NCBI GenBank assembly: GCA_002869145.1
Contig: PKTM01000007.1
Coordinates: 54,697-118,696, forward strand
DNA: 64,000 nucleotides
Source of the DNA: Denitrovibrio sp.
GTDB lineage: Bacteria > Chrysiogenota > Deferribacteres > Deferribacterales > Geovibrionaceae
Direction of reading: 5' to 3'
Below are positions 49,785-58,635 of the stretch, piece by piece. The translations under genes were made by a program, and so were the position numbers. Position 1 is the first letter of the stretch. The number at the start of each line of letters is the position of its first letter. The notes below the pieces were generated by a model. That model ran no database searches. It worked only from the letters and a program-made list of their open reading frames with translations, and was not told the DNA's origin.

Positions 49785-50153
49785 TATCCCCTCCAATGTT
49801 TTATTATAGACCCACATCGTTAGCATAGCAAGATTTGGAAGTACGAAAATTGTAAAGATTTTTCTTAATAATTAATAAATTTTTGAATTATTCATATTAT
49901 TTACACTCATCTTACAACCTTAACATCCATTTTACAAAGCACACAGTAGAATCATAAGTAAGCACTAAGGCTTGTGAAGCGTTATGACTTTAAGCTGAAA
50001 AAGGGTAATACAAGTCGAGTTTTTTAAACGTAGGAACCTCCATTAGGCTGTAGCCCCATTGCAAAGGCTGCAGCCTTAAAAAATTTGAAAGACTCAGACA
50101 AAGTGGCCGTTATTTTAGAGACAAAAATAGATATTAAATACCGGAGGTATTTT
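49785..50153 (+). other. Leader region of the nap operon with candidate structured RNA
   Basis: About 370 bases without a gene. The left part is AT-rich. At 50017-50028 GAGTTTTTTAAA can pair with TTTGAAAGACTC at 50084-50095 (12 bp with two G-U), enclosing an ACCTCC segment and the hairpin AGGCTG/CAGCCT. The element lies 58 bases before the napM start. It could be a cis-regulatory RNA; a molybdenum-cofactor sensor would make sense for a Mo enzyme operon but I do not recognise the consensus with certainty. Confidence 0.4.
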
Positions 50154-50516
50154 ATGAAAACGAGCAAAAAGATTTTCATTATGGTTTTTATCCTGGCAAT
50201 CGGTGCGATATCCTTCGCCGCCTTTGCAGGTTCTAAGCATCCCGAAGATATGGGGAGCAAAGACTGCGCTGAGTGTCACGCTGATGTAACGCCAGATGTG
50301 TTTAAGCAGTGGGAAGAGTCAGCTCATGGCTTTACAGGTGTGAAGTGCCAGGTTTGTCATGGAGATGAAGTGAACTTTGTTAAATCTCCTGAAAATGCAA
50401 CCTGTGAAGGGTGTCATGCTAAGCAGATAGACAACAATCAGGTTCCGCAGGCCAGATGTGCAAGCTGTCATATTACGCACAATTTTACTGTGCATAAAGT
50501 ACACCAGTATAAGTAA
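50154..50516 (+). CDS. napM: Tetraheme c-type cytochrome, NapM-like
   Basis: 120 residues. Signal peptide up to FAAFA, then four CxxCH heme sites (CAECH, CQVCH, CEGCH, CASCH). Located directly before napA, as NapM in the delta-proteobacterial nap operons. It passes electrons to NapA in the periplasm. CCGGAGG sets the ATG at 50154. Confidence 0.88.
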   Translation: MKTSKKIFIMVFILAIGAISFAAFAGSKHPEDMGSKDCAECHADVTPDVFKQWEESAHGFTGVKCQVCHGDEVNFVKSPENATCEGCHAKQIDNNQVPQARCASCHITHNFTVHKVHQYK

Positions 50517-50527
50517 GGGGGACTGAT

Positions 50528-52915
50528 ATGAGTATTTCAAGAAGAAACTTTCTCAAAGTATCTGTGGCTACAGCGGCTGCCGCTTCAGTTGGCATAAGCT
50601 TGCCAAAAAAGGCAGAGGCTGCAGGTGCTGATGTTGATAAATGGGTAAAGGGCGCCTGCCGTTTTTGCGGCACAGGCTGCTGTGTTTACATAGGCGTAAA
50701 AGAGGGCAAAGTCATTGCCATAAAAGGTAATCCAGAAGCAAAAACAAACTTTGGTTTTCTATGTGTAAAGGGCTTTCTGGCGTATAAGTGCATGTACCAT
50801 CCTGACAGACTGAAAGATACTATGATCCGTCAGAAAGACGGCACATTCCAGAAAGTTAGCTGGGATAAAGCTCTTAAGCATGTCACAGACAAATTTAAAA
50901 GCCTTCACAGCAAATACGGCAAAGATGCGGTTGCATATTACGGCTCAGGTCAGGCTATGACCGAAGAGAGCTACACATTTAACAAGCTTTTCAAAGGCGG
51001 CTTCCGTTCAAATATGGTTGAGGGCAACCCTAGGCTTTGCATGGCCTCCGCAGTAGGCGGCTACATCTCTACTTTTGGTTCTGACGAACCTGTTGGTTCA
51101 TATGCCGATATAGAATATTCCAAGTGTATATTTTTAGTAGGCTCCAACACATCCGAGTGCCACCCTATTATCTTCCGCAGGATAATGAGGCATAAACTGA
51201 AGAATCCTGATGTTAAGATTATTGTCTGCGAACCCAGAAAGACATCAACTGCAAAAATAGCAGACCTATGGCTCCCTGTTGATCCGGGAACAGACCTTGC
51301 TGTTTTTCACTCAATGGCCAAGGTTATTTTTGACAATAACTGGCATGACGAAAAGTTCATGAACGAAAATGCGAGGATAACAAATGGCAAAGAGACATTT
51401 GATCTTGCCGCTTATAAAGAGTTTCTCAAAGATTTTACACCTGAGAAAGTTGAAAAGCTTACAAGATGCCCGGCAGAAAACATCCGCAAGGCTGCTGAGT
51501 GGTTTGCAACATCAGGTGCTTCCATGTCCCTCTGGACGATGGGGCTGAATCAGAGAACGAAGGGTGTTTGGGCGAATAACCTAATGCACAACCTGCATCT
51601 GATAACAGGCAATATTTGCAAACCCGGCGCTGACCCGTTCTCACTCACTGGACAGCCGAATGCCTGCGGCGGAGTTCGTGAGACAGGAACTTTGTGCCAT
51701 CTTCTGCCTGGGACAAAGCCTGTGGCTAATTCAAAATGGCGTGCACATATAGAGAAGGAGTGGGAACTGGCATCAGGTACAATCGACCCTAAGCCCGGCT
51801 TCCACACAATGAAGATGTTCGATTCGCTAGGTGGTGAAGAGAGCGCAGACAAGCCTATAAAAGGGATGATCACTTGTACAACTAACCCTGCCCAGTCACT
51901 CCCTAACCTTAACAAGTACATTAAAGGTATGCAGGATTCTTTCCTTGTTGTTATAGACATCTTTCCCACAAGAACAACTCAGCTTGCTGACGTGGTTCTC
52001 CCTGCTGCATTTATCTATGAGAAGGGTGGCGTTTACGGCTGCTCAGAGCGCAGGAGCCAGCTCACAGAAAAGTGTGTTGAGCCTGTGGGAAATGCGAAAC
52101 CAGATGCATGGATTGCAGCTCAGATAGCTAAATACATGGGGCTTGAAAAACTCATACCTTGGAACAGTGACGACCAGATGAAGAACAATGAAATGGCTTG
52201 GGCAGAGTACATTCGAGTCACAAAAGATACAGACCACACCCTTGAGGGTGCGACATACGACAGGCTGAAAAGAGAGCCGGCAGGCCTCCAGTGGCCTTGC
52301 CCGTCAACAGATCATCCGGGAACATACAAAAGATATGTGCGTGGAATGGATCCTATGTTTGAGCACGCAGGTTTTAAAGCGAAGTTTGGCGTGACTATGC
52401 CGACAGACAGAGCATCATACTTTTATATGGATAAAAAAGGTGAAGGTAAGGCAAACATATGGCTGCGTCCTTATGCAGGGCCTGCGGAAGCACCTTCTGC
52501 TGAGTATCCATTCTATCTCACAACAGGGCGGGTTATCGAGCAATGGCACACAGGAACCATGACTATGAGAATTCCTGAGATTGCAAGAGCTCACCCTAAC
52601 GGCTATCTGGAGATACACCCTGACGATGCGAAAAAGTACGGAATTGTTGCTGGTGACATGGTTGAAGTGACAAGCATCAGAGGCAAATCAGTTCTGCCTG
52701 CTGTGGTTACCAAAGCATCACTGCCGGGCATACTTTTTGTGCCTATGCACGATCAGCAGATGGACAGAATGATCAACTTTGTATGTAACGATGCAGTGGA
52801 TCCGGGCTCAAAAGAACCAGAATTTAAAATAGCTGCGGTTCAGATTAAAAAAATATCCGGACCAGTAAACGTAGCTGATAAATATATCATTAGCGATATA
52901 AACTCTTCCTTCTAA
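50528..52915 (+). CDS. napA: Periplasmic nitrate reductase catalytic subunit
   Basis: 795 residues. Tat signal SRRNFLK at the N-terminus, CRFCGTGCCVYIG as the [4Fe-4S] site, and Cys in PRLCMASAVGGY as Mo ligand. It binds bis-MGD and reduces nitrate to nitrite. napM, D, G and H neighbours fix the assignment. GGGGGA precedes the ATG. A strong terminator follows. Confidence 0.95.
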   Translation: MSISRRNFLKVSVATAAAASVGISLPKKAEAAGADVDKWVKGACRFCGTGCCVYIGVKEGKVIAIKGNPEAKTNFGFLCVKGFLAYKCMYHPDRLKDTMIRQKDGTFQKVSWDKALKHVTDKFKSLHSKYGKDAVAYYGSGQAMTEESYTFNKLFKGGFRSNMVEGNPRLCMASAVGGYISTFGSDEPVGSYADIEYSKCIFLVGSNTSECHPIIFRRIMRHKLKNPDVKIIVCEPRKTSTAKIADLWLPVDPGTDLAVFHSMAKVIFDNNWHDEKFMNENARITNGKETFDLAAYKEFLKDFTPEKVEKLTRCPAENIRKAAEWFATSGASMSLWTMGLNQRTKGVWANNLMHNLHLITGNICKPGADPFSLTGQPNACGGVRETGTLCHLLPGTKPVANSKWRAHIEKEWELASGTIDPKPGFHTMKMFDSLGGEESADKPIKGMITCTTNPAQSLPNLNKYIKGMQDSFLVVIDIFPTRTTQLADVVLPAAFIYEKGGVYGCSERRSQLTEKCVEPVGNAKPDAWIAAQIAKYMGLEKLIPWNSDDQMKNNEMAWAEYIRVTKDTDHTLEGATYDRLKREPAGLQWPCPSTDHPGTYKRYVRGMDPMFEHAGFKAKFGVTMPTDRASYFYMDKKGEGKANIWLRPYAGPAEAPSAEYPFYLTTGRVIEQWHTGTMTMRIPEIARAHPNGYLEIHPDDAKKYGIVAGDMVEVTSIRGKSVLPAVVTKASLPGILFVPMHDQQMDRMINFVCNDAVDPGSKEPEFKIAAVQIKKISGPVNVADKYIISDINSSF

Positions 52916-52940
52916 AAAGGAAGGCAACTGGCATCATTTT

Positions 52941-52983
52941 GCACTCTGCCCTGCTCTTAAGGGGTATGGCGGAGTGCTTTTTT
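52941..52983 (+). terminator. Rho-independent terminator between napA and napD
   Basis: GCACTCTGCC pairs with GGCGGAGTGC (one T-G pair) around a 17-base loop and runs into TTTTTT. It separates napMA from napDGH, so the downstream genes depend on read-through or their own promoter. Confidence 0.85.
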
Positions 52984-53032
52984 AAATGGTGCAGTAATTA
53001 TTATTTTTAATTTGATGCAAGAGGTTGAAGAT

Positions 53033-53359
53033 ATGATCTATTCAGGAAGTATCGTTTTTATAGAGCCGGACTGTTTGGAGGAAGTTTCTGAAATGCTTGA
53101 TGATTTGCAAGGTGTAGATATCCACGGTGTGAGCAAAGACAAAAAGCAGCTTGTAGTATCCATAGAAGCAGAATCTGACGAATTGCTTGAGGAACTCAGC
53201 AGAAAGATTAAAAGTTTCGAACCTGTCTTAGACATTGGTCACCATGTGATGCACTTTGAGGATGAAGTGGACAATATCCTTCAAGGTAAAAAAATACCCG
53301 ACCTGAAAGGATTTCAGCGCAGCAGAAGGAGAGAGAAAAATCCACTTGATGCTGTGTAG
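53033..53359 (+). CDS. napD: NapD-family chaperone
   Basis: 108 residues. IYSGSIVFIEPD, a Gly/His-like GVDIHGVSKDKKQLVVSIEAESDE core and a ferredoxin-like beta-alpha-beta layout fit NapD, which binds the NapA Tat signal. The last 30 residues extend beyond the usual size. GAGG sets the start at 53033 over an upstream TTG/ATG. Confidence 0.82.
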   Translation: MIYSGSIVFIEPDCLEEVSEMLDDLQGVDIHGVSKDKKQLVVSIEAESDELLEELSRKIKSFEPVLDIGHHVMHFEDEVDNILQGKKIPDLKGFQRSRRREKNPLDAV

Positions 53360-53361
53360 CC

Positions 53362-54123
53362 ATGCCCAGAAACAGATTTACGGAAAAACTTGCGAAGGTG
53401 CTAAACAGTAACCCTTTCAAAGGTTTTTTCAAACTTAACAGACTTCGCCCTCCCGGAGCGGTGAAAGAGGACATTTTTATGGAGCTGTGCATCCGGTGTG
53501 CCCGATGTATAGTTGTATGCCCCTACGGTTCTATCCACAGGGCTGATGTTTATGAAAAACTTCAGATAGGTACGCCGTATATTTTTGCAGATAAAAAAGC
53601 GTGCTATCTCTGCATGAAATGCCCGCCAGTCTGCCCTACAGGGGCTCTTGACCCTAAGCTCTCCTCTCCTGAGAATGTCCGCATAGGTATAGCCGTTATA
53701 AATCAGGAGACCTGCCTGAACTACCTTTATTATGAAGAGGAGATAGAAGGAGTTTCTAAAGGCTATGCGCAGTTGTGCAACACATGCAACAATGTGTGCC
53801 CATTCACAGACGAAGCTATTTACATGGAGAAGCATATTCTGCCAGTAGTTACGGATAAGTGCACCGGCTGCGGGATATGTGTGGAAAAATGCCCTACAAC
53901 ACCAAAATCTATAAATGTTTATCCCACAGGAATGGGTGTGAAAGCTCAGGCTGGTTTTTATAACAGAAAACAGAATTTTACAGGTGAAAACACAACAGAG
54001 GGAACTCTGCACGGTGATGAGCTTATAAAACAGAAGCAGAAAATAAACTCTTACGGAGCGAAGCCGGACTTTGAGTATAATCTTGAAACCTACGAATCAA
54101 GGGACGAGTGGCAGGAGCAATGA
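53362..54123 (+). CDS. napG: Ferredoxin-type protein NapG-like
   Basis: 253 residues with four [4Fe-4S] cysteine sets: CIRCARCIVVC, CYLCMKCPPVC, CNTCNNVC and CTGCGICVEKC. This is the NapG layout, acting with NapH in quinol oxidation to NapA. Unusual: no Tat signal, the N-terminus is MPRNRFTEKLAKV. ATGA overlap with napH. Confidence 0.85.
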   Translation: MPRNRFTEKLAKVLNSNPFKGFFKLNRLRPPGAVKEDIFMELCIRCARCIVVCPYGSIHRADVYEKLQIGTPYIFADKKACYLCMKCPPVCPTGALDPKLSSPENVRIGIAVINQETCLNYLYYEEEIEGVSKGYAQLCNTCNNVCPFTDEAIYMEKHILPVVTDKCTGCGICVEKCPTTPKSINVYPTGMGVKAQAGFYNRKQNFTGENTTEGTLHGDELIKQKQKINSYGAKPDFEYNLETYESRDEWQEQ

Positions 54124-54920
54124 AAATAAAAACAATGCGGCGCACTGCCCAGATACTTACGCTTGCTGCAATATTTATTATCCCTTTCATGAATGTTTGG
54201 GAGCTGTATTTCGTTAAAGGAACATTTTATTCGATGGATATAGGCAACGTTGCTATTGCTGACCCTTTAGCGGTCTTTCAGTCCATGTTTGCTTCAGGAA
54301 AAATTAATGCATATATGATCGCTTCTTTAATTATACCTATAGCACTGATGATTTTTTTTGGACGAATATGGTGCAGCTGGTTCTGCCCATATTACCTTTT
54401 TGCCGAATGGGTAGAAAGTTTGCGGAGAAAACTTGGTTTTAGGGATTTCAGACCCGAGTACACAAAAACAATGCCTTCCAGAGCTTCCAGAGTTAGATTT
54501 TTATTTTTGTTCTTAGGCTTAATAGTTATGGGTGTTATAGGGGTTCCTGTTTTGAACCTAATCTCCGCACCGGGGATAATCTCATCTCAGGCTCTTGTTG
54601 TTGTGAAGTTCGGGTATGTCACTTTTGAGCTGGCTATTGTCCTTGTAATACTTTTTTTTGAGCTATTTTATTTTCGCTACTGGTGCAGATTTTTCTGTCC
54701 TACTGGAACTTTTCTCTCAATGTTCAGGTGGAAGCGTGGCATGGCAGTACAAAAAGTGCGCAATGACTGCTCGAAGTGTCATTCCTGCATAAAAAGCTGC
54801 CCTGTTATAATAAACCCTATGACCGAGGGGGAAAGCCTTCATTGCAACAACTGCGGCGACTGCATAGATGCCTGTCAGGATAACTTAAACAAGCAAACCA
54901 TTAAGTTTACATTTAAATGA
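54120..54920 (+). CDS. napH: Membrane ferredoxin-type protein NapH
   Basis: 266 residues. Four hydrophobic helices with the Cys motifs CSWFCPYYLF and CRFFCPTGTF on the inner side, then a C-terminal ferredoxin part (CSKCHSCIKSCP, CNNCGDCIDAC). It is the membrane quinol dehydrogenase partner of NapG. Starts in the napG stop (ATGA). Confidence 0.93.
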   Translation: MKIKTMRRTAQILTLAAIFIIPFMNVWELYFVKGTFYSMDIGNVAIADPLAVFQSMFASGKINAYMIASLIIPIALMIFFGRIWCSWFCPYYLFAEWVESLRRKLGFRDFRPEYTKTMPSRASRVRFLFLFLGLIVMGVIGVPVLNLISAPGIISSQALVVVKFGYVTFELAIVLVILFFELFYFRYWCRFFCPTGTFLSMFRWKRGMAVQKVRNDCSKCHSCIKSCPVIINPMTEGESLHCNNCGDCIDACQDNLNKQTIKFTFK

Positions 54921-54938
54921 TCTCTGGTATAATCTTTT

Positions 54939-55592
54939 ATGGATAAACAACAAGCGATAGATTTATTTGCGACAGGTTTTTTCGGCAGCTGTGAGCCGGA
55001 GCTCATTGACGTGCTGAACAAGGTCTGTAAGTACCGGAAAGTAGACAAAAAGCAGATACTTTTTATGGAGGGTCAAGAGGGAACCTCTATATTTTTTTTA
55101 GTAAAGGGGAGCATAAAGCTTTACCGCACCAATGAAGAGGGGCGTGAGGCTGTAGTTCATTTCGTAAAATCCGGTGAAATATTTGCAGAGATACTGCTTC
55201 AGTTAGGGCTGAAGTATCCGGTAACCTCCATGACTCTGGAAGATTCCGAACTGATGGAGATGGACGCAAAAAAGCTGGAAGAGATTATTATGGATGATCC
55301 GAAAGTATCAATGCGTGTTATCGGTGCTCTTGCGAAGAGGATCAAATATTTTATAAATCTTATAGAAAGCCTGACAATTAACGATGTAAGGTCTAGGCTG
55401 GTAAACTGGCTGAAATCTCAGAAAAAGGCTGAATCAAAAGTGATAACTCTGCCGGTTCCCAAAGGTGAGCTTGCCCTCCTGCTAGGCACCACAGCCGAGA
55501 CATTTTCAAGAGTTTTAAAAAAACTCACTGAAGAGGGCTATATCGAAGTTCAGGGGAGAGAGATTAAGATTCTTAAAGATCTGACGAATTAA
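54939..55592 (+). CDS. Crp/Fnr-family regulator
   Basis: 217 residues. Cyclic-nucleotide-type sensor domain (ILFMEGQEGTSIFFLVKGSIKLY), dimer helix, and a Crp-type winged helix (ELALLLGTTAETFSRVLKKLTEEG). The N-terminal Cys set of oxygen-sensing FNR is absent, so a different signal (heme/NO or nitrogen oxides) is possible. Location after nap suggests control of that operon; inference only. Confidence 0.88.
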   Translation: MDKQQAIDLFATGFFGSCEPELIDVLNKVCKYRKVDKKQILFMEGQEGTSIFFLVKGSIKLYRTNEEGREAVVHFVKSGEIFAEILLQLGLKYPVTSMTLEDSELMEMDAKKLEEIIMDDPKVSMRVIGALAKRIKYFINLIESLTINDVRSRLVNWLKSQKKAESKVITLPVPKGELALLLGTTAETFSRVLKKLTEEGYIEVQGREIKILKDLTN

Positions 55593-57345
55593 ACAAATCC
55601 ATGGTGATGATCGTTCTCAATCCGCCGGGTATGTTTTCAAGCTTAATATCTCCGTTCATATGTTTTTCCAGTATTGTCTTGCTCATGAATAGACCTATGC
55701 CTATACCAAGCCCTTCTGTTTTTGTAGAGAAGTAAGGGTCGAAAACCTTCGGAAGTATCTCTTCGTCTATCCCGCCCCCAGTGTCTTCCACTATAATAGT
55801 CACCTTGTCTTTTACAGGTCTTGCTGTGACTGCTATCTTCTTATAGTCAGGGTTTGTTTCAATTATTGCATCTTTTGAGTTAGAGAGGATATTGAGCATT
55901 ATCTGCTTGAATTCGCCGGGGTATCACCATGTGTTCAGTTTAAGCCCTTTGCATTTAGAGAAAGATACAAGGTTATAAGCCTCACAGGCACCGTCTTCAC
56001 ACTGGCATGAATATATAATATTAATTTTTTGATGAATAAGCTCGGAGTTCACCAGCCGCAGGCAAGTTAGTATGGTGTCGTTTATATTGAAAACCTCTTT
56101 GCCTTTGTCAGGGGAGAAGAAGTTTCTGAAGTCGTCTATTGTTTCAGACATGTGGTTTACCAACTCTGACATCTGCTAAAAAGATTGTGCGTTTTCATCG
56201 CTGAATTTTTCGCCGCTTTCCCATCTGTCTTCCAAAACCTGGGCGATAAGATATATATTGTTCAGAGGCTGTCGCCACTGGTGCGATATGGCGCCTATCA
56301 TCTGCCCCATATCTGCGAACTTTTTCTGCTCGAAGATTATTTTTTCCTTACGGAGTCTTCTTGCTGTTTCTTCAGCCACAGTTTTCTGCAGGCTTTTGTT
56401 CATATCTACTAGCTGTTTTGTCTTTGTCTTTACCTGTTTTCTGGAAAGCATGCTCAGGCTTGCTAAAAACAATAGAATTATAGCAGTAATAATAAGAGTT
56501 GGGATAACCCATGCAGGGAGTTCCTTAACTTTTTTTTCTGCAATTTCAGTTTCAAAATACTTTGTGAGCAGATCATAGTACACTGAACTGGTGTCACTGG
56601 TCATTTTAGAAAGCTGAAAGTCTATTCTGCGCGAAAGCATTTCAGCTTTTTCAGAATTCGCAGGGAATGCGAAAAGGAGTGAAACAGGCTGCAGCATTAT
56701 GGGAGTTTTTTTGACAGGATGATTTTTTGTATATTCATCACCATAGCTTCTGTTAGTTATCACAGCATCTACGAAACCTTCTTTAAGAGCTTCGAAAACA
56801 TCATCATAACTTTGCATTTCCACTATGGTGCTGTTCAGGTTAAAACTTTGTACTAATCGCTTAATGCCGTCGGGTCCATCAAGGTTTACGCTGGCAAATA
56901 ATCCGGCTATTCGCTTATTTGCGAGGTCTTCTAATGATTTTATGTCGTTATCATCAGCACGCACATAAACTCTACTCCAGCTGGCAAGGACTGGCGTTCT
57001 GTTAAAATCATAGAGTTTTGAACGTTTTAATGTGAATGCCACATCAGGCATAATATCTATTTTGCCTTTTGAGAGGTTTTCAAGCCCTGCTGCCCAGCCA
57101 CCTTTCACATATTCTATTTCCCAGTCTTCTGCTGCAGCAATAATGGAAATCAGTTCCGGCCAAAAGCCAGAGACCTTGCCTGATTTTTCTATGCGAATTT
57201 TTGGAGGGTTGTCATATGCACCTACACGCACCTTCATCTTTTCCGCATATGCGCTAAAGCAGAATGATAAAGCGAAAAGAGTTAGAAATATGACCGCTGC
57301 TGGTTTTGCTGCAAAAGGCAAAACAGACCATGATATTTTTTTCAT
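55573..57345 (-). pseudogene. Sensor histidine kinase with two in-frame stops
   Basis: 590 codons. Signal peptide, then a periplasmic SBP_bac_3 domain (VGAYDNPPKIRI to about residue 255), a membrane helix, coiled coil, H-box GAISHQWRQPLNN, N-box NILSNSKDA, G1 DTGGGID, G2 GLGIGIGL. TAG at 56176-56178 (codon 390) is just after the H-box helix: SF-stop-QMSELV. TGA at 55924-55926 (codon 474) precedes YPGEFKQIMLNI. Both are G-to-T changes from fitting residues (GAG Glu, GGA Gly). The TGA lacks a SECIS-like hairpin. No response regulator is adjacent. Confidence 0.9.
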
Positions 57346-57414
57346 TTGCCACCAGCTATTATTATTACTAATGATAGAGCAGTGATATCTGGCAGGCAAC
57401 TGAAATTGCATTTA

Positions 57415-57654
57415 TTAGTAGTCTTTGCCTGCTGCCTGAACATTTTCAGGTGCAAATGCGTGGCAAGGGGTAACCCCGTATACCATACCGCAGCTGCACT
57501 GAGCCTCAAATGTATTCATTTCAAAGCTTTCGCCGCATTCTTCGCACTTTATATCGAGAGGGATTGATATCTGCCCAGATGAAAAACCCATTGCTCTTAG
57601 CTTATCAACGACCTGTTTGCCGGATTCGAAACTTCCGCTACATCCTTCATGCAT
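57415..57654 (-). CDS. Small zinc-ribbon-like protein
   Basis: 79 residues with two CxxC/CxC pairs (IKCEECGESFEMN, AQCSCGMVYG) that could bind zinc. AAGGAG precedes the ATG. Family not recognised; function unknown. Confidence 0.65.
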   Translation of the reverse strand: MHEGCSGSFESGKQVVDKLRAMGFSSGQISIPLDIKCEECGESFEMNTFEAQCSCGMVYGVTPCHAFAPENVQAAGKDY

Positions 57655-57723
57655 AGCTGTCTCCTTGGAGTATTTTTGTACGCTTATTATGCGTACGTTA
57701 TTAGAAGAAAAACTTGACCGTTA

Positions 57724-58089
57724 TCAAAAAATGAGAAAAAAAGCAGTCCAGAACCATATCAGTCCTGTGATGATGAATGAAGCAAAGACCATAGCGCTCC
57801 CTGCATCTTTTGCAGCTTTTGCTTTTTCGTTGTGCTCCATGGTAACAAGGTCAACACAGCGTTCGACGGCACTGTTGGCAAGTTCCGCAAAAAGCGGAAG
57901 AAAGGTGGATGTGGAGAGTATGGCTTTAGCTTGCATAGATATCGGCAGCAGAAAAAAAACTACCTGACACACAATAAAGATGTACACTTCAGTCCTGAAT
58001 GAGGATTCATTAGTGAAAATCTCTTTCAGCCCCATAAGTGCAAAAGATGTGTTGCGGAAAAGTCCAAATTTCTGTTTGTTCAGACGCAT
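57724..58089 (-). CDS. dgkA: Diacylglycerol kinase, prokaryotic
   Basis: 121 residues with three hydrophobic helices. ANSAVERCVDLVTMEHNEKAKAAKDAGSA is the active-site segment with the conserved Glu, Asp and Lys residues. It recycles diacylglycerol from lipopolysaccharide and membrane-derived modifications. Confidence 0.93.
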   Translation of the reverse strand: MRLNKQKFGLFRNTSFALMGLKEIFTNESSFRTEVYIFIVCQVVFFLLPISMQAKAILSTSTFLPLFAELANSAVERCVDLVTMEHNEKAKAAKDAGSAMVFASFIITGLIWFWTAFFLIF

Positions 58090-58119
58090 ACAGCTCCCTC
58101 TATTAAAAAGTTGATTATT

Positions 58120-58635
58120 TTATATTGGGCAGTTCAGTACATAGTCAGGAATATTTACACTCTCTTTGTCCTTAACCAGAAACCAGTGGCTGCGGAAATC
58201 TCCTCCTGATGTTATCTGAGAAAGGGTAAGTTTCATAAACTTTCCTGTTGCGGTTACGGCAGGTTTGCCGTCTGGAAGAATAATTGCGCCGCGGCATGAA
58301 AAGGTTCGTTTATTACTGCTTTCAAGTATCGCTTTTGCGTATATTTTTTCATCAGTAGGAAGAGGCTTTCTATATTTAAGATTCAGGTCGATTGTGACAC
58401 CCCAGAGAGAATCATCTATGTTTAATATCGTTCTCCCCATTGTTTCGTCCAAAATGGCAGCTGCTATGCCGCCGTGCAGCACTCCGGGGTAGCTCTGGTG
58501 TTCGTCAAGCGTAGTGAACTCCGCGACGAGCGTGTTTTCATCCAATGCATAAAATTTTGTTTTGAGGCTGTGGGGATTTTCCTGTCCGCATACAAAACAG
58601 CTTGTGCTGTTGTTTTGTTTTGTTATGTTCTGCAT
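58120..58635 (-). CDS. Hot-dog fold thioesterase, PaaI-like
   Basis: 171 residues. HQSYPGVLHGGIAAAILDETMGR is the hot-dog catalytic region. An N-terminal CFVCGQENPHSLK extension is seen in a subset of these proteins. Substrate acyl-CoA unknown. Starts in the dnaX stop codon (TGATG). Confidence 0.85.
   Translation of the reverse strand: MQNITKQNNSTSCFVCGQENPHSLKTKFYALDENTLVAEFTTLDEHQSYPGVLHGGIAAAILDETMGRTILNIDDSLWGVTIDLNLKYRKPLPTDEKIYAKAILESSNKRTFSCRGAIILPDGKPAVTATGKFMKLTLSQITSGGDFRSHWFLVKDKESVNIPDYVLNCPI

Noticed and set aside
55924..55926. Selenocysteine at the kinase TGA
   Set aside because: No redox motif and no hairpin follows; the site fits a conserved Gly region before the N-box.
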